A stretch of DNA of 64,000 nt from Haloprofundus halobius. Lineage in GTDB: Archaea; Halobacteriota; Halobacteria; Halobacteriales; Haloferacaceae. Shown here one piece after another: positions 44,867-53,644 of this stretch; position 1 is the first letter of the stretch, and every line of letters starts with the position of its first letter. The notes beneath the pieces are model-generated. The model saw only the letters and a list, made by a program, of their open reading frames with translations. It was not told the DNA's origin and made no database searches. Position numbers and translations under genes: made by a program. The DNA is taken from positions 744,001 to 808,000 of the forward strand of contig NZ_CP083666.1 of assembly GCF_020097835.1 (NCBI RefSeq), written 5' to 3'.

Positions 44867-45772
44867 ATGTCACTATTCGACACCGTTCGGCGACCCGAGT
44901 ACACCGGCGACCGGCGCTGTTGGCCGTGTACCGCGGTCAACGCGGCGATTATTTCGGTCGTTTGCCTGCTTCTCGCACCGTTTTCCTCCGGGTTTTCGCT
45001 TCTCGTTGGCGTCGTCGGCGTCGGCCTCGTCTACTTCCGCGGCTACGCAGTCCCCTTCACGCCGACGTTCGCGCCCAAACTGGTCTCCCGTCTCCCCGTC
45101 GACTTCGGCCCGAACTACGCCGTCGGCGACGACCGAAGCGGCAGTCTCGGCGACAGCGTCGGAGGAGCCGAGTCGGGCGCAGAGGTCGGTAGCGATGACG
45201 ACGAAGGCAACGACAGCGGAACCGACGGCGACGAAGCCGATGACGACACCGATGCCCGCCGCTCGGACGCGCTGACCCACGACGAACTCGACGGCGAGAC
45301 GCTCGTCCGCGAGCTCGGGGCGGCGGGCGTGTTCGCCGACGGCGACGAACTCTCTCTCACCGACGACTTCGTCGACGAGTGGACCGCCGAGATGCGCGAC
45401 CTCCGCGCTACCGACCGCGAGGCGCTCGCCGCGGCCGCCGCCGACGCGATGCCCGCGGCGGCGACGTGGGTACTCGACGACGAGTGGGTCGTGCTCGAAG
45501 CCGACGGCGCGAAGACGTGGCTCTCGGAGTCGGTGGCGATTTCGGAGACGGCCGCCGTTCGGGCGCTCCGCTCGCGAGACGTCGACGACGAGGTGGCCGC
45601 CCACGCGGCGAATCCGCTCCGGATGTTCCTCCCCGAGTGTCCCGCCTGCGGCGGCGTGGTCGCCGAGACGACCGTGAGAAACTGCTGCGGCGGGACGATG
45701 GGCGTTTACGACTCGCCGGACATCGAGGTGCTCGCCTGCGAGAAGTGCGACGAACTGCTGTACGAGTTCTGA
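44867..45772 (+). CDS. Membrane-anchored zinc-ribbon protein of unknown function
   Basis: A protein of 301 residues. Near the N-terminus are two adjacent hydrophobic segments (about 25-55), then an acidic Ser/Gly/Asp-rich linker (~90-135), a helical domain, and a C-terminal zinc ribbon with CPACGG ... NCCGG ... CEKCDELLYEF. The cysteine pairs suggest metal binding in the cytoplasm. Nothing links it to the sugar genes except position between the aldo/keto reductase and the regulator. Family not recognised. Confidence 0.75.
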   Translation: MSLFDTVRRPEYTGDRRCWPCTAVNAAIISVVCLLLAPFSSGFSLLVGVVGVGLVYFRGYAVPFTPTFAPKLVSRLPVDFGPNYAVGDDRSGSLGDSVGGAESGAEVGSDDDEGNDSGTDGDEADDDTDARRSDALTHDELDGETLVRELGAAGVFADGDELSLTDDFVDEWTAEMRDLRATDREALAAAAADAMPAAATWVLDDEWVVLEADGAKTWLSESVAISETAAVRALRSRDVDDEVAAHAANPLRMFLPECPACGGVVAETTVRNCCGGTMGVYDSPDIEVLACEKCDELLYEF

Positions 45773-45802
45773 GCGGAGCGAACGGTCTGCAGCAGGCGGA
45801 AC

Positions 45803-46894
45803 TCAGTCGTCGGCGTGACGCTGCGCGCCGTCACGGAGTCGCTCGGCGCGCCCCGGCGGTTCCTCGCGGCCGATGCGGATATCTTGGCCCTCGATGTCTT
45901 CCAGCGCCGCGACCAATCCGCCGACGCGGACGGGTCCGTCGTCGGTCTCGACGACGAGCGAGGCGACCTCCTCGGTGTCCTCGAACGCGAGGTCGACGAC
46001 CTTCCCCTCGACGACGATGGGGTCGCCCGTCTCGATGTCGCGACCCTCGACAGTCGCGTAGAAGTCGCCGTCGAGGTCGCGGATGTCCTTCACCGCGCGG
46101 CGAATCGAGGCGTAGCGTCGGGGGAAGGGGCGGTCCTTCGCGTCGGCTTCGAGCGTCTCGGCGGTGGTCCAGAGGACGGTACCGAAGAACCCGGAGACGA
46201 GGAACCCGAGCGCCGAGCGGTTGAAGATGACGCCGTAGCGGTCCCGGTCGTCACGGAGGGCGTCCTGCGTCGCGTAGATGGAGTACTCGCCGTCGGCGAC
46301 GGCCAGCACGGGCGTCGTGATGCCGCGGCGACTGCGGGCGATGGTGCAGACGTCCATGTAATCGAACTCCGCAGGGTCGGGCGCTTGCGAGGCGGGCGTC
46401 ACGAGCAAGTCGATGCTGACGCCGTCGTCGGTCGCCGCGACCAGGTCGTCGTGGAAGCGCCGGAGCAGATCGGGCGTGAGCGAGAGCACGAGTTCGAACT
46501 CCGCGCTGCCGATTATCTCCTCGATGTAGCGGAGAATCGTCGACCGCGATTTGACCAGCGAGACGGCTTCGGTCTCGCGCGCCGGAGCGGTGTAGCGCGC
46601 ACCCAGTTCCTCGACCATCTCTGTGAACGAGTCCCGGAAGTTACCGAAGGCGTTCTCGGGGTCGACGGCGACGATCTTCATCGGTCGCGACTCCCGGAGT
46701 TCGACGAGCCCGCGGTCGGCGAGACTCCGGACCGTGTCGTACACCCGCGGTTGCGGGATGTCGGTCCGGTCGGCGATTTCGCTCGCGGTCAGTTGCCCGT
46801 GTTCCAAGACGGCGAGGTACGCGTCAATCTCGTACTCGCCGAGGTTGAAGCGCTCGCCGACGCGCTCCATCGTGAGTCGGAGGTCATCGACCAT
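45803..46894 (-). CDS. trmB: TrmB-family sugar-responsive transcriptional regulator
   Basis: A regulator of 363 residues: N-terminal winged helix ([20 protein letters not shown], recognition helix in [15 protein letters not shown]), a helical linker, then the TrmB_C ligand-binding domain ending in beta strands ([19 protein letters not shown]). Family members bind sugars and activate or repress sugar metabolism genes. Its own promoter has a TACT-N7-GAGT site (46928-46942), close to the TACT-N7/8-GAGTA reported for Halobacterium TrmB, so autoregulation is likely. It probably controls the adjacent sugar locus. Confidence 0.9.
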   Translation of the reverse strand: MVDDLRLTMERVGERFNLGEYEIDAYLAVLEHGQLTASEIADRTDIPQPRVYDTVRSLADRGLVELRESRPMKIVAVDPENAFGNFRDSFTEMVEELGARYTAPARETEAVSLVKSRSTILRYIEEIIGSAEFELVLSLTPDLLRRFHDDLVAATDDGVSIDLLVTPASQAPDPAEFDYMDVCTIARSRRGITTPVLAVADGEYSIYATQDALRDDRDRYGVIFNRSALGFLVSGFFGTVLWTTAETLEADAKDRPFPRRYASIRRAVKDIRDLDGDFYATVEGRDIETGDPIVVEGKVVDLAFEDTEEVASLVVETDDGPVRVGGLVAALEDIEGQDIRIGREEPPGRAERLRDGAQRHADD

Positions 46895-46924
46895 GATAAA
46901 TCGACCACGCTCCGCACGTAAGTG

Positions 46925-46942
46925 ATTTACTATAACACGAGT
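46925..46942. promoter_or_regulatory. Putative TrmB site in the trmB promoter
   Basis: ATTTACTATAACACGAGT contains TACT (46928-46931) and GAGT (46939-46942) separated by seven bases, 34-48 bases upstream of the start codon at 46894. On the reverse strand it also resembles the GTTGTAGTAAA core seen at 38571-38582 (10 of 12 bases over TGTTATAGTAAA). Confidence 0.55.
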
Positions 46943-47058
46943 TGCACGCGGTTCCGAAAACACGTTGTGTACGGTCGCACGAAAGTTCGACCCATCTACA
47001 CATCAACGTTCTGGTCCGATCAGCAGCACGAACTCCGCGTCAGAGACCACAGCACGAC

Positions 47059-47796
47059 TCACATGTACATCCGGTCTTCGGCCGTATCCCCCTCGCGCGC
47101 TTCGATTCGGTCCGCGAGTTCGCCGTAGTACTGCTGGACGCGCTCGGCGAACGCCTCCAGCGGTCCGGTGTCGATGCCGAGGCCGTACACCTCGTCGACG
47201 GCGTCGAGCAGTCGTAGGGCAGCCTCCACGTCGGGTACCTGCGCGTGGACGGGCGTGACGTAGACGCAGACGCCGAGTGACGAGGAGAGACCGCGTTCGA
47301 CGAACGCCGCGTTCGTGCCGTCCAGGAAGCCGTTTCCCATCGGCGGTACCTCCGTGTCGGCCAACCGCGACTCGCGGTAGTCGTCGGTGGCGATGTAGAA
47401 CGTGCGGTGCTGTGCGGGGCCGTGCGGAACCGGTACTCCCGAGAGGACGGCGACCTCTTCGACGCCTGCGGCCTCCGTCCAGTCGAGAATCGCGTCCGAA
47501 AACGACTTTCCGGCCGTCGCCGGAACGAACAGTTCGCTGACGAGGACGGTCAGATCGAGGTCCGACCGGGAGAACAGTCGCGTGTGGTGTCGCGGCCGGC
47601 CGTTCTCGAACGGCGTGATTGCGGGCAGGCCCTCCGCGGTGATGTGGCCGCGTTCCTCCAGTTCGAGATGGTCGACGAGGTAGTCGACGGCGGTGAGTCC
47701 GGCGAGGCCGAACGTCGAAAAACCCGCGAGAAGCGTTTCGCTGGGGTCGGTTTCGTGCGAGACTCGGAAGTCCAACGTCGGTCGGGGAGCGGCCAT
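47059..47796 (-). CDS. PAC2-family protein (proteasome assembly chaperone-like)
   Basis: A protein of 245 residues of the PAC2/DUF75 group: TLLAGFSTFGLAGLTAVDYLVDHL near the N-terminus, VLVSELFVPATAG, and VAVLSGVPVPHG. Archaeal members are related to eukaryotic proteasome assembly chaperones, although a direct role in archaeal proteasome assembly is not settled. CTAAATCC at about 47818-47825 lies ~26 bases before the ATG. Divergent from the mscS-like gene. Confidence 0.87.
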   Translation of the reverse strand: MAAPRPTLDFRVSHETDPSETLLAGFSTFGLAGLTAVDYLVDHLELEERGHITAEGLPAITPFENGRPRHHTRLFSRSDLDLTVLVSELFVPATAGKSFSDAILDWTEAAGVEEVAVLSGVPVPHGPAQHRTFYIATDDYRESRLADTEVPPMGNGFLDGTNAAFVERGLSSSLGVCVYVTPVHAQVPDVEAALRLLDAVDEVYGLGIDTGPLEAFAERVQQYYGELADRIEAREGDTAEDRMYM

Positions 47797-47950
47797 ACAT
47801 CAGATACCGTCGAGCGAGGATTTAGCGATTGGCCGGCGTTGCGGTCGGTGACCGACGACCGCTACGTCCGAGATGCGTCCGGGTAGTGCGGCTCGCCGCG
47901 TTTGTCGCCGGAGGACAACGTTTTTTCACGTTGCCTGAGTCACGTGTCTC

Positions 47951-49015
47951 ATGATAGCGGGTCGAGTACCGACGGTTCTGCGGGTCGTCCTCCAGCAGAC
48001 GCCGACGAGGACTCCCGACGGCTCCGAGAGCACCGCGGAGGGACTCGGGAAGTTCCTCGCGAGTCTCGTCCCCGAGTGGATACAGCAGATTCCGGGCTGG
48101 CGATTCGCACTCGCGCTGCTCATCCTGCTGGGCGGGGTGTACATCTCGAAACTCGTCGTTCGGTTGCTCGGCCGCCCCGTCGCGAAGCGGTTCGCCCGTC
48201 AGAGCGTCGCGCAGATGGTACTGTCGGGCGTCCGCATCGTCGTCGTCCTCCTCTCGGTGTTCGTCGCACTCGGCGCGTACAACGTCACGTTCCCCGACAT
48301 CTTCGTCTTCGGCACGGTGTTCACGGCGGTGGTGGGTATCGTGCTCGCACCCATCATCGGCAGCGTCATCAACGGGCTGTTCATCCTCGCCGACCAGCCG
48401 TACGAGATCGGCGACATGATCGAACTCGACACCGGCGAGCGCGGGTTCGTCGAGGAGATAACGATCCGGTACACGAAGATGTTCACCCTCGACAACACGT
48501 TCCTCGTCCTGCCGAACTCCTCGGTGCGCGAGCGCGACGTCATCAACTACTCCGCGGAGGACGAACGGACGCGCCTCACGCTCAGCATCTTAGTCACCTA
48601 CGAGTCCGACATCGCCACCGCTCGGAAACTCATCGAGCGGGCGGCGCAGAACTGCGACGAAGTCATTGAGGGGGGCCCCGCCATCCGCATCGGTAGCGCC
48701 CGCTACCCGGCGAAACCGACCTGCTACATCGACGAGTTCGCCGACAACGGGGTCCTCCTCACGCTCCGCTACTGGGCGAAACAGCCGTACAAGATGCTCA
48801 CCGTCCGCTCGAAGGTGCAGACCCAGGTCAACACGCTGTTCGATGAGTCCGACGCGGCGCTGGAGTTTGCCTACCCGCACCAGCATCTCGTCTTCGACGA
48901 GACCAGCGGCACCGCGAGCGTGAGCGTCGACGGGCAGAGCTGGGGTTCAGATTCACTCCCCGACGACGGCGAGCATCTCTCGAACGCCGACGACCCGTCG
49001 CGACGGAACACCTAG
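47951..49015 (+). CDS. MscS-family mechanosensitive channel
   Basis: A protein of 354 residues. Three transmembrane segments (about 52-72, 95-115, 121-145) precede the beta domain (GDMIELDTGERGFVEEITIRYTKM) and the alpha/beta C-terminus (RLTLSILVTYESDIATARKLI). It opens on membrane tension to release solutes during hypo-osmotic shock, which is relevant for a halophile. An acidic, disordered tail ends it. CGTTTTTTC lies ~28 bases before the ATG. Convergent with the YcaO gene, 14 bases apart. Confidence 0.92.
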   Translation: MIAGRVPTVLRVVLQQTPTRTPDGSESTAEGLGKFLASLVPEWIQQIPGWRFALALLILLGGVYISKLVVRLLGRPVAKRFARQSVAQMVLSGVRIVVVLLSVFVALGAYNVTFPDIFVFGTVFTAVVGIVLAPIIGSVINGLFILADQPYEIGDMIELDTGERGFVEEITIRYTKMFTLDNTFLVLPNSSVRERDVINYSAEDERTRLTLSILVTYESDIATARKLIERAAQNCDEVIEGGPAIRIGSARYPAKPTCYIDEFADNGVLLTLRYWAKQPYKMLTVRSKVQTQVNTLFDESDAALEFAYPHQHLVFDETSGTASVSVDGQSWGSDSLPDDGEHLSNADDPSRRNT

Positions 49016-49029
49016 TTTCGACCTGCTCG

Positions 49030-50763
49030 CTACGGATACGGGTGGAACGGCGCGTCCGGTCGTGCCTCGAATCCGAGGTCCGCCGGGACCCGGCGCGCGC
49101 GCTCGCCGAAGAACGCCTCGCCCGTGAAGAGCGGTTGCGCCGCCGGCGCGACCACTCTGATCGCCTCGAACCCGAGCGCCGCCACGTCGGGCGTCGTCAC
49201 GCGCGCCGCGTACGTGTCGAGACCGGCGGCCGACGCCCGCGAGACGACCGTTTCGAGTTCCTCGGTGCCGGACAGTTCGGCCGTCCCCACGTCGGCGGCG
49301 CGGACCCGACCGGTCGCATCGACGAACCGACGCGCCGCTCGCGGGAAATCGGCGTACTCGCCGATGGCACCGCTCTCGCCGGCCGCCCGCTCGGGACCCA
49401 TCGCGCGGAGTTCGGTCCAGTTCTGCAGCGCCTCCGCGAGCGCGGAGCGTGCTGCTACCGCCGCGTCCAGATTCGCACCCGACCCGACGGCGAAGCGCGG
49501 CCAGTCGCCCTCGCGGTCACCCTCTCGATGGACCGCGACGGCGACGACGGGCACGTCGACGTCCTGCGTCACCAGAAGCGGCGTCACCGCCAACGACTCC
49601 GCGCGTGCCCGGCCGACCAGCGTCTCGAACCCGTCGTCGTCGACGACGAGTTCCAGCGGATCGAACGTCGAGTACCACGCGAGCATCGTCGCGTCGCGTT
49701 CGAGCACCTCGTACAGGCCCGAGAGGCACGCCTCGACCGTCGAGTTCCCGAGGCCGAGACCCGTGGTGATTGCGGGTTTGTGACGGTCGGTCGGCGGCGG
49801 GAACTGGACGAACTCCGCCGGGAGCGACACCGTCTCCGCCGTGTCGAGGTCGATTCCTCGCACCCACGGAATCGACTCGTCTCTGCTCGCCGTCTCCCAC
49901 CCGTCGGGGCGGACGAACCGCCGCGGCGGGACAGGGTTCGCACGGTTCGTCTCCGAGGCGGTGACGAACTCGCGGCCTCGATAGACGCCCGCGCAGTACC
50001 GCTCCAGCGCCTCCCCGAGCGCCTTCATGAACGCGGGGTTCCAGTCGGCGTCGACGCCGGCGGCGAACTCGGCCGCGCGGGCGTCGGAGAACGCGGTCGT
50101 GTCGGCGGTCTGCGCGAAGTAGTACGGGACGGGAAACGACTCGCGTTCGCCGACGGTTCGGACGAGTCCGACGCGGTCGTCGAGCGCGCGTTCGGCGCGA
50201 GCGAGCGAGTCGTCGAGGTCGGCGCCGCGGTAGTCGAGCGAGAGCGTCCGGTCGCGGACGGCGCTCGACGGTCCGGACGCTCCGCACTCACACCCCGGAA
50301 CGGGGTGGTACTCCCGTTCGGGGCCGGGCAGTTCGACCACGGTTCCTGCGATATCGTCGCCCGAGAGCAGCGAGACGGCGCGGCGGCCCGCGACGGCCCC
50401 GGCGAGGCGGACCGCCGCCCTGTCGCCGCGGGGTCGGTCGGCCACCGCGCCATCGTCGAGGTTCGAGTCGACGCGCGTGCGGAGGCAGCGGAAGCAGCCG
50501 GAGTCGGCGTCGAACAGCGAGACGGCGGCGTCGACAGCCGTGAGCGGGCGGCCGCCGAGACCGCCGATTTCGACGGCGACCCAGCGGTCGGCGGCGGCGT
50601 TCGCGCGGGGGAAGGCGTCGCTTCCGGCGGGCGCGACGACGGCACCGAAGTCGAAGTCGGCGAGGGAGCCGGGTGTCGTCTCCGAGACCTGTGCGTCGAT
50701 ATCCGCGAACGCCGCGCGAAGCGACTCCGCGGCGGGACCCGAGCCGACGAGACCGACGTGCAT
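49030..50763 (-). CDS. YcaO cyclodehydratase fused to an E1-like (TOMM C) domain
   Basis: A protein of 577 residues. The N-terminal half looks like the TOMM leader-binding/E1-like partner: Rossmann start GLVGSGPAAESL and two cysteine pairs (C90FRC93, C158EC160) as a zinc site. From ~230 it is YcaO: EALERYC, TTGLGLGNSTVEACLSGLYE with Glu344, Glu352 and Glu355 as ATP/Mg ligands, and SALAEALQNWTEL. The protein ends PFHPYP, near the PxPxP tail needed for heterocycle formation in azoline synthases. No dehydrogenase or clear precursor peptide is adjacent. ATG at 50763 follows CTTTTCTTT by ~27 bases. Confidence 0.87.
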   Translation of the reverse strand: MHVGLVGSGPAAESLRAAFADIDAQVSETTPGSLADFDFGAVVAPAGSDAFPRANAAADRWVAVEIGGLGGRPLTAVDAAVSLFDADSGCFRCLRTRVDSNLDDGAVADRPRGDRAAVRLAGAVAGRRAVSLLSGDDIAGTVVELPGPEREYHPVPGCECGASGPSSAVRDRTLSLDYRGADLDDSLARAERALDDRVGLVRTVGERESFPVPYYFAQTADTTAFSDARAAEFAAGVDADWNPAFMKALGEALERYCAGVYRGREFVTASETNRANPVPPRRFVRPDGWETASRDESIPWVRGIDLDTAETVSLPAEFVQFPPPTDRHKPAITTGLGLGNSTVEACLSGLYEVLERDATMLAWYSTFDPLELVVDDDGFETLVGRARAESLAVTPLLVTQDVDVPVVAVAVHREGDREGDWPRFAVGSGANLDAAVAARSALAEALQNWTELRAMGPERAAGESGAIGEYADFPRAARRFVDATGRVRAADVGTAELSGTEELETVVSRASAAGLDTYAARVTTPDVAALGFEAIRVVAPAAQPLFTGEAFFGERARRVPADLGFEARPDAPFHPYP

Positions 50764-50834
50764 GCGTCGCCAGAGGGACGAGAGGAAAGAAAAGGCGTCG
50801 TTCGTGGACCGGGCCATTCGGTACCGCGGACCGT

Positions 50835-53228
50835 TCAGTACGACTCCGCTATCATCAGCACGCCGGTGTCGTCGTAAACGTAGACGGTGTCGCCGCTGTT
50901 GTTCCACACCGGGGCGCTCTGGCCCCAGTAGAGTTCGGTGTCGGTGTCGGTGCCGCTACCGGTGTACAGCGTCACCTGCGCGCCCGCGTCGAGCGTGAAC
51001 GTCGGGAACGTGTACGTCTTGTCGACCTCGTCTTTGACCTGCCAGTCGGTCAGGTCGAGCGGGCTCTCGCCGACGTTCTCGAAGACGACGTACTCGTCGT
51101 TGAGGTTGTCGTAGTCGTTGCCCTCGGCGTCCTCGTGAATCTCGGCGACGACGAGTTCGCCGTTCTCGTCGTCGTCGCCGGACGAAGAGCCGTCGTACGC
51201 CGAGAACAGGTCGAAGGAGGTGTCGAACGCGGTCGTCGTCGGCAGTTCGGCGTCGCCGTCGAGGTTGTTCGACTCGTCGGTGACGCGGTCGGCGCTCAAC
51301 CGTAGGTCGGTGCCGAGGGCGTCGGCGACGGCGTTGAGGTTGTCGCGACCCTCGCTGCCGGTCCACCCGGTGCCGACGAGGACGACCGACCCACCGTCGT
51401 CGCGGAACGACGAGAGCGCGTCGAGTTCCTCGTCGGAGAGCGCGTCGGCGGGCGTCGACAGGAGGAGCGCGCGGGCCGACGAGAGCGTCTCCGCCGTGAA
51501 CTCGTTGACGCCCTCGAAGCCGATGCCGACGCCTTCGAGGAAGCGGAGGTAGTAGGCGGCGTCCTCGGCCGAGAGACCGTACGACGCGCCGAACTGGCCG
51601 CGGCCCCCGTCGACGAGCACGTCGCCGGTAGTCGCCGACAGCGAGTCCAGCAGGTTGGTCACGAAGACGAAGTTCTCGTACGTCGAGGTGTCGACGGCGA
51701 ACCCCTCCTCGGACTCGTACGACTCGTCGACGAGTTCGCCGCCGACGAGGGCGACGCGGGCGTCGTCGTCGACGCCGACGAGCGGGATTCGGTCGTAGGC
51801 GACGTCGCCGCCCTCCTGCGTCGCCGTCGACTCGGCGACCACCGGGACACGGGCGTCGTCGACAGCGCCCGTCGTCGTCCGGACGCTCGCGGCCTTCGGG
51901 AAGAACAGGTCGTCGACGGCGCGGTTGCGGATTTCGCTGGTGTCCTCGGGGTCGCTCTCCGCCCAGAGACCGGTTCCGTCGCTGCGGGCCGCCTCCTCGG
52001 CGGCTCTGAACGCGGTGTGTTTCGAGAACCCGGAGTCGTAGACGCGGGCGAGCCCCTCCTCGACGCAGCGTCGGTTGTACAGCGTGTCGCGCGCGCCGCT
52101 GCCGGCGTCGTAGTAGATGTAACCGAGGATGCGACCGAACGCGTCGCGGGTGGGTTCCTCGGTGTCGAACGTGAGGTCGACGGTCTCGTCTGCGAGTTCG
52201 TCGACGCCGAAGTTCGTCGCCTCGTCGGCCCACGCTTCGAGGTACGCCGTGTCCTCGATACCCTCCCACTCGCGGATCTGTTCGTACTGGCTGTTACCCG
52301 ACGTCTCCGGCGTGTCGAGGCCGAGGACGCGGATGTTCTCGACGGTGCCGTCGAGGTCGACTTTCACCGTGTCGCCGTCGATGACGTCGGTGACGGGGAC
52401 GGTGTACGTCTCCTCGGGGTCGAGGCCGAGGCCCTCCCGCGCGGCGAAGTAGTCGAACTCGGTGCCGAACTCGTCGGTTCGCGGTTGGTACGGCTGACCG
52501 CCGTTTTCGATGTCGTCGACGACTTCGTCGTCGTTGAAGCGGAACCCGCGACCGAGGGAGCCGACGACGTCGTTGAGGTTCGCCGTCTCGTCGTAGTTTC
52601 CGTAGTCGGACTGGTCGAACAGCAAAAGCGTGCCGCCGTCGTCGACGAACGTCGAGAGCGCGTCGAGTTCCTCGTCGGTGAACGCGGTCCCGGGCGAGGT
52701 GACCACGGCCGCATCGGCGTCGGAAAGGTCGTCGGTCAGCGACGTCGTCGCCGCCACGTCGTAACCGTTCTCCTCGGCGTAGGCGTGAAACTGCGAGAAC
52801 TTCGAGAGCGTGTAGTACTGCCCGTGTCCCTCGTCCCAGAGCACCGTCCCCGTGCCGACTTCCGCGTCGAAGACGTTGAGGAGGAACTCCTCGTTGCCCG
52901 CCTGCCAGTTCGTCTCGTCTTCGACGAGCATCGACCCGAACCCGACGACGCCAGCGTCGACGGCGACGAGCGGAATCGACGACTCGTCGCCGTAGATGAC
53001 TCCGTCACCGTCGCCGTCGCTGTCGCTGTTCGTCGCGGTGTCTTCGGCCCAGACGGCGACGACCGACTCGTCGGCCAGTTCGTCGTCGTTCGAATCGAGA
53101 AGGCTCGCCGTCGAATCGAAGACGAGCGGTTCGATAGTTTCGGCCGCCGCGGCCGTCTCGACTACACCGTCACCGAGCGACACCGTCGTCGCCGCGGCCA
53201 GCGTTCCGATGAATGCTCTTCGGTGCAT
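50835..53228 (-). CDS. Secreted multidomain nuclease (thermonuclease plus lamin-tail)
   Basis: An exported protein of 797 residues. The Tat-like signal is HRRAFIGTLAAATTVSLG. About 126-210 and 530-620 are two copies of a GATase/DUF4350-like domain (each with SDEELDALS or TDEELDALS, followed by F.DDGG). Between them (about 275-425) is a staphylococcal-nuclease domain: VIDGDTVKV, IRVLGLDTPET (Arg300) and DAFGRILGY (Arg366). The C-terminal ~105 residues are a lamin-tail domain (LVVAEIHEDAEG ... LTDWQVKD). It probably degrades extracellular DNA. AT-rich sequence upstream (53240-53290) holds its promoter. Confidence 0.9.
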   Translation of the reverse strand: MHRRAFIGTLAAATTVSLGDGVVETAAAAETIEPLVFDSTASLLDSNDDELADESVVAVWAEDTATNSDSDGDGDGVIYGDESSIPLVAVDAGVVGFGSMLVEDETNWQAGNEEFLLNVFDAEVGTGTVLWDEGHGQYYTLSKFSQFHAYAEENGYDVAATTSLTDDLSDADAAVVTSPGTAFTDEELDALSTFVDDGGTLLLFDQSDYGNYDETANLNDVVGSLGRGFRFNDDEVVDDIENGGQPYQPRTDEFGTEFDYFAAREGLGLDPEETYTVPVTDVIDGDTVKVDLDGTVENIRVLGLDTPETSGNSQYEQIREWEGIEDTAYLEAWADEATNFGVDELADETVDLTFDTEEPTRDAFGRILGYIYYDAGSGARDTLYNRRCVEEGLARVYDSGFSKHTAFRAAEEAARSDGTGLWAESDPEDTSEIRNRAVDDLFFPKAASVRTTTGAVDDARVPVVAESTATQEGGDVAYDRIPLVGVDDDARVALVGGELVDESYESEEGFAVDTSTYENFVFVTNLLDSLSATTGDVLVDGGRGQFGASYGLSAEDAAYYLRFLEGVGIGFEGVNEFTAETLSSARALLLSTPADALSDEELDALSSFRDDGGSVVLVGTGWTGSEGRDNLNAVADALGTDLRLSADRVTDESNNLDGDAELPTTTAFDTSFDLFSAYDGSSSGDDDENGELVVAEIHEDAEGNDYDNLNDEYVVFENVGESPLDLTDWQVKDEVDKTYTFPTFTLDAGAQVTLYTGSGTDTDTELYWGQSAPVWNNSGDTVYVYDDTGVLMIAESY

Positions 53229-53520
53229 TGTTTTTAAATTTTAGTGCCAGCAGTTAGCTACTTCGATAATATTCTATATAATTATACATAGATGAGAGAA
53301 ATTTTTGCAGGAGGTTACCCGAGGAAGAGATGGGACTGGTCGAACTCTCGGGTCGGAACGTGAATTGCGAGTCTAACGCTGCCGCCGGACTACAGGTCGT
53401 GGAGTAGCCGAGAGCCGACTGCGTCGCGTGGCGTGCGCAGACGACGCAAGAGTGCGGTGCGGCCGCTGTCGAGTACGAGCCACAGTACCGCGTGCGAGGC
53501 CGAGAGGCCGAGCGCGCGGC
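53229..53520. other. AT-rich promoter region and intergenic sequence
   Basis: 53240-53300 is unusually A/T-rich for this genome (ATAATATTCTATATAATTATACATAG), enough for promoters in both directions. The nuclease gene uses the leftward one. On the plus strand only tiny ORFs follow (23 and 25 codons, at 53292 and 53330), neither called as a gene. From 53400 on the sequence is GC-rich and merges into the repeat element. Confidence 0.45.
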
Positions 53521-53640
53521 TCTTTTTGGTGCACCGTCGGAGCATCGCTCCGACGAGCCTTCGTTTCCTCCGTTCGCGAAGACAGATTTTTTCGCGAGGT
53601 TCGAGCGCCGCGAAGCGGCGTGAGGACCTCGCTACAAAGG
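53521..53640 (-). repeat. Dispersed 3'-UTR repeat, copy 2 (with hairpin insertion)
   Basis: In tbsP orientation it starts just after the stop: CTTTGTAG, CGAGGT (53631-53626), CCTC, a CGCCGC/GCGGCG hairpin, TCGA, ACCTCG (53600-53595), and AAAAAATCT. Relative to copy 1 the outer stem changes A-C to A-T, and the inner hairpin is different. About 60 bases are inserted between the two T-rich blocks, including a perfect hairpin CGTCGGAGC-ATC-GCTCCGACG (53535-53555). Confidence 0.65.
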
Positions 53641-53644
53641 TGCG

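Noticed and set aside
53292..53407. Two tiny plus-strand ORFs (23 and 25 codons) that could encode a YcaO precursor peptide
   Set aside because: An AT-rich promoter-like region and an A/G-rich stretch precede them, but the peptides have at most one cysteine and no repeated core, and 2.6 kb separate them from the ycaO gene. Too short to support.
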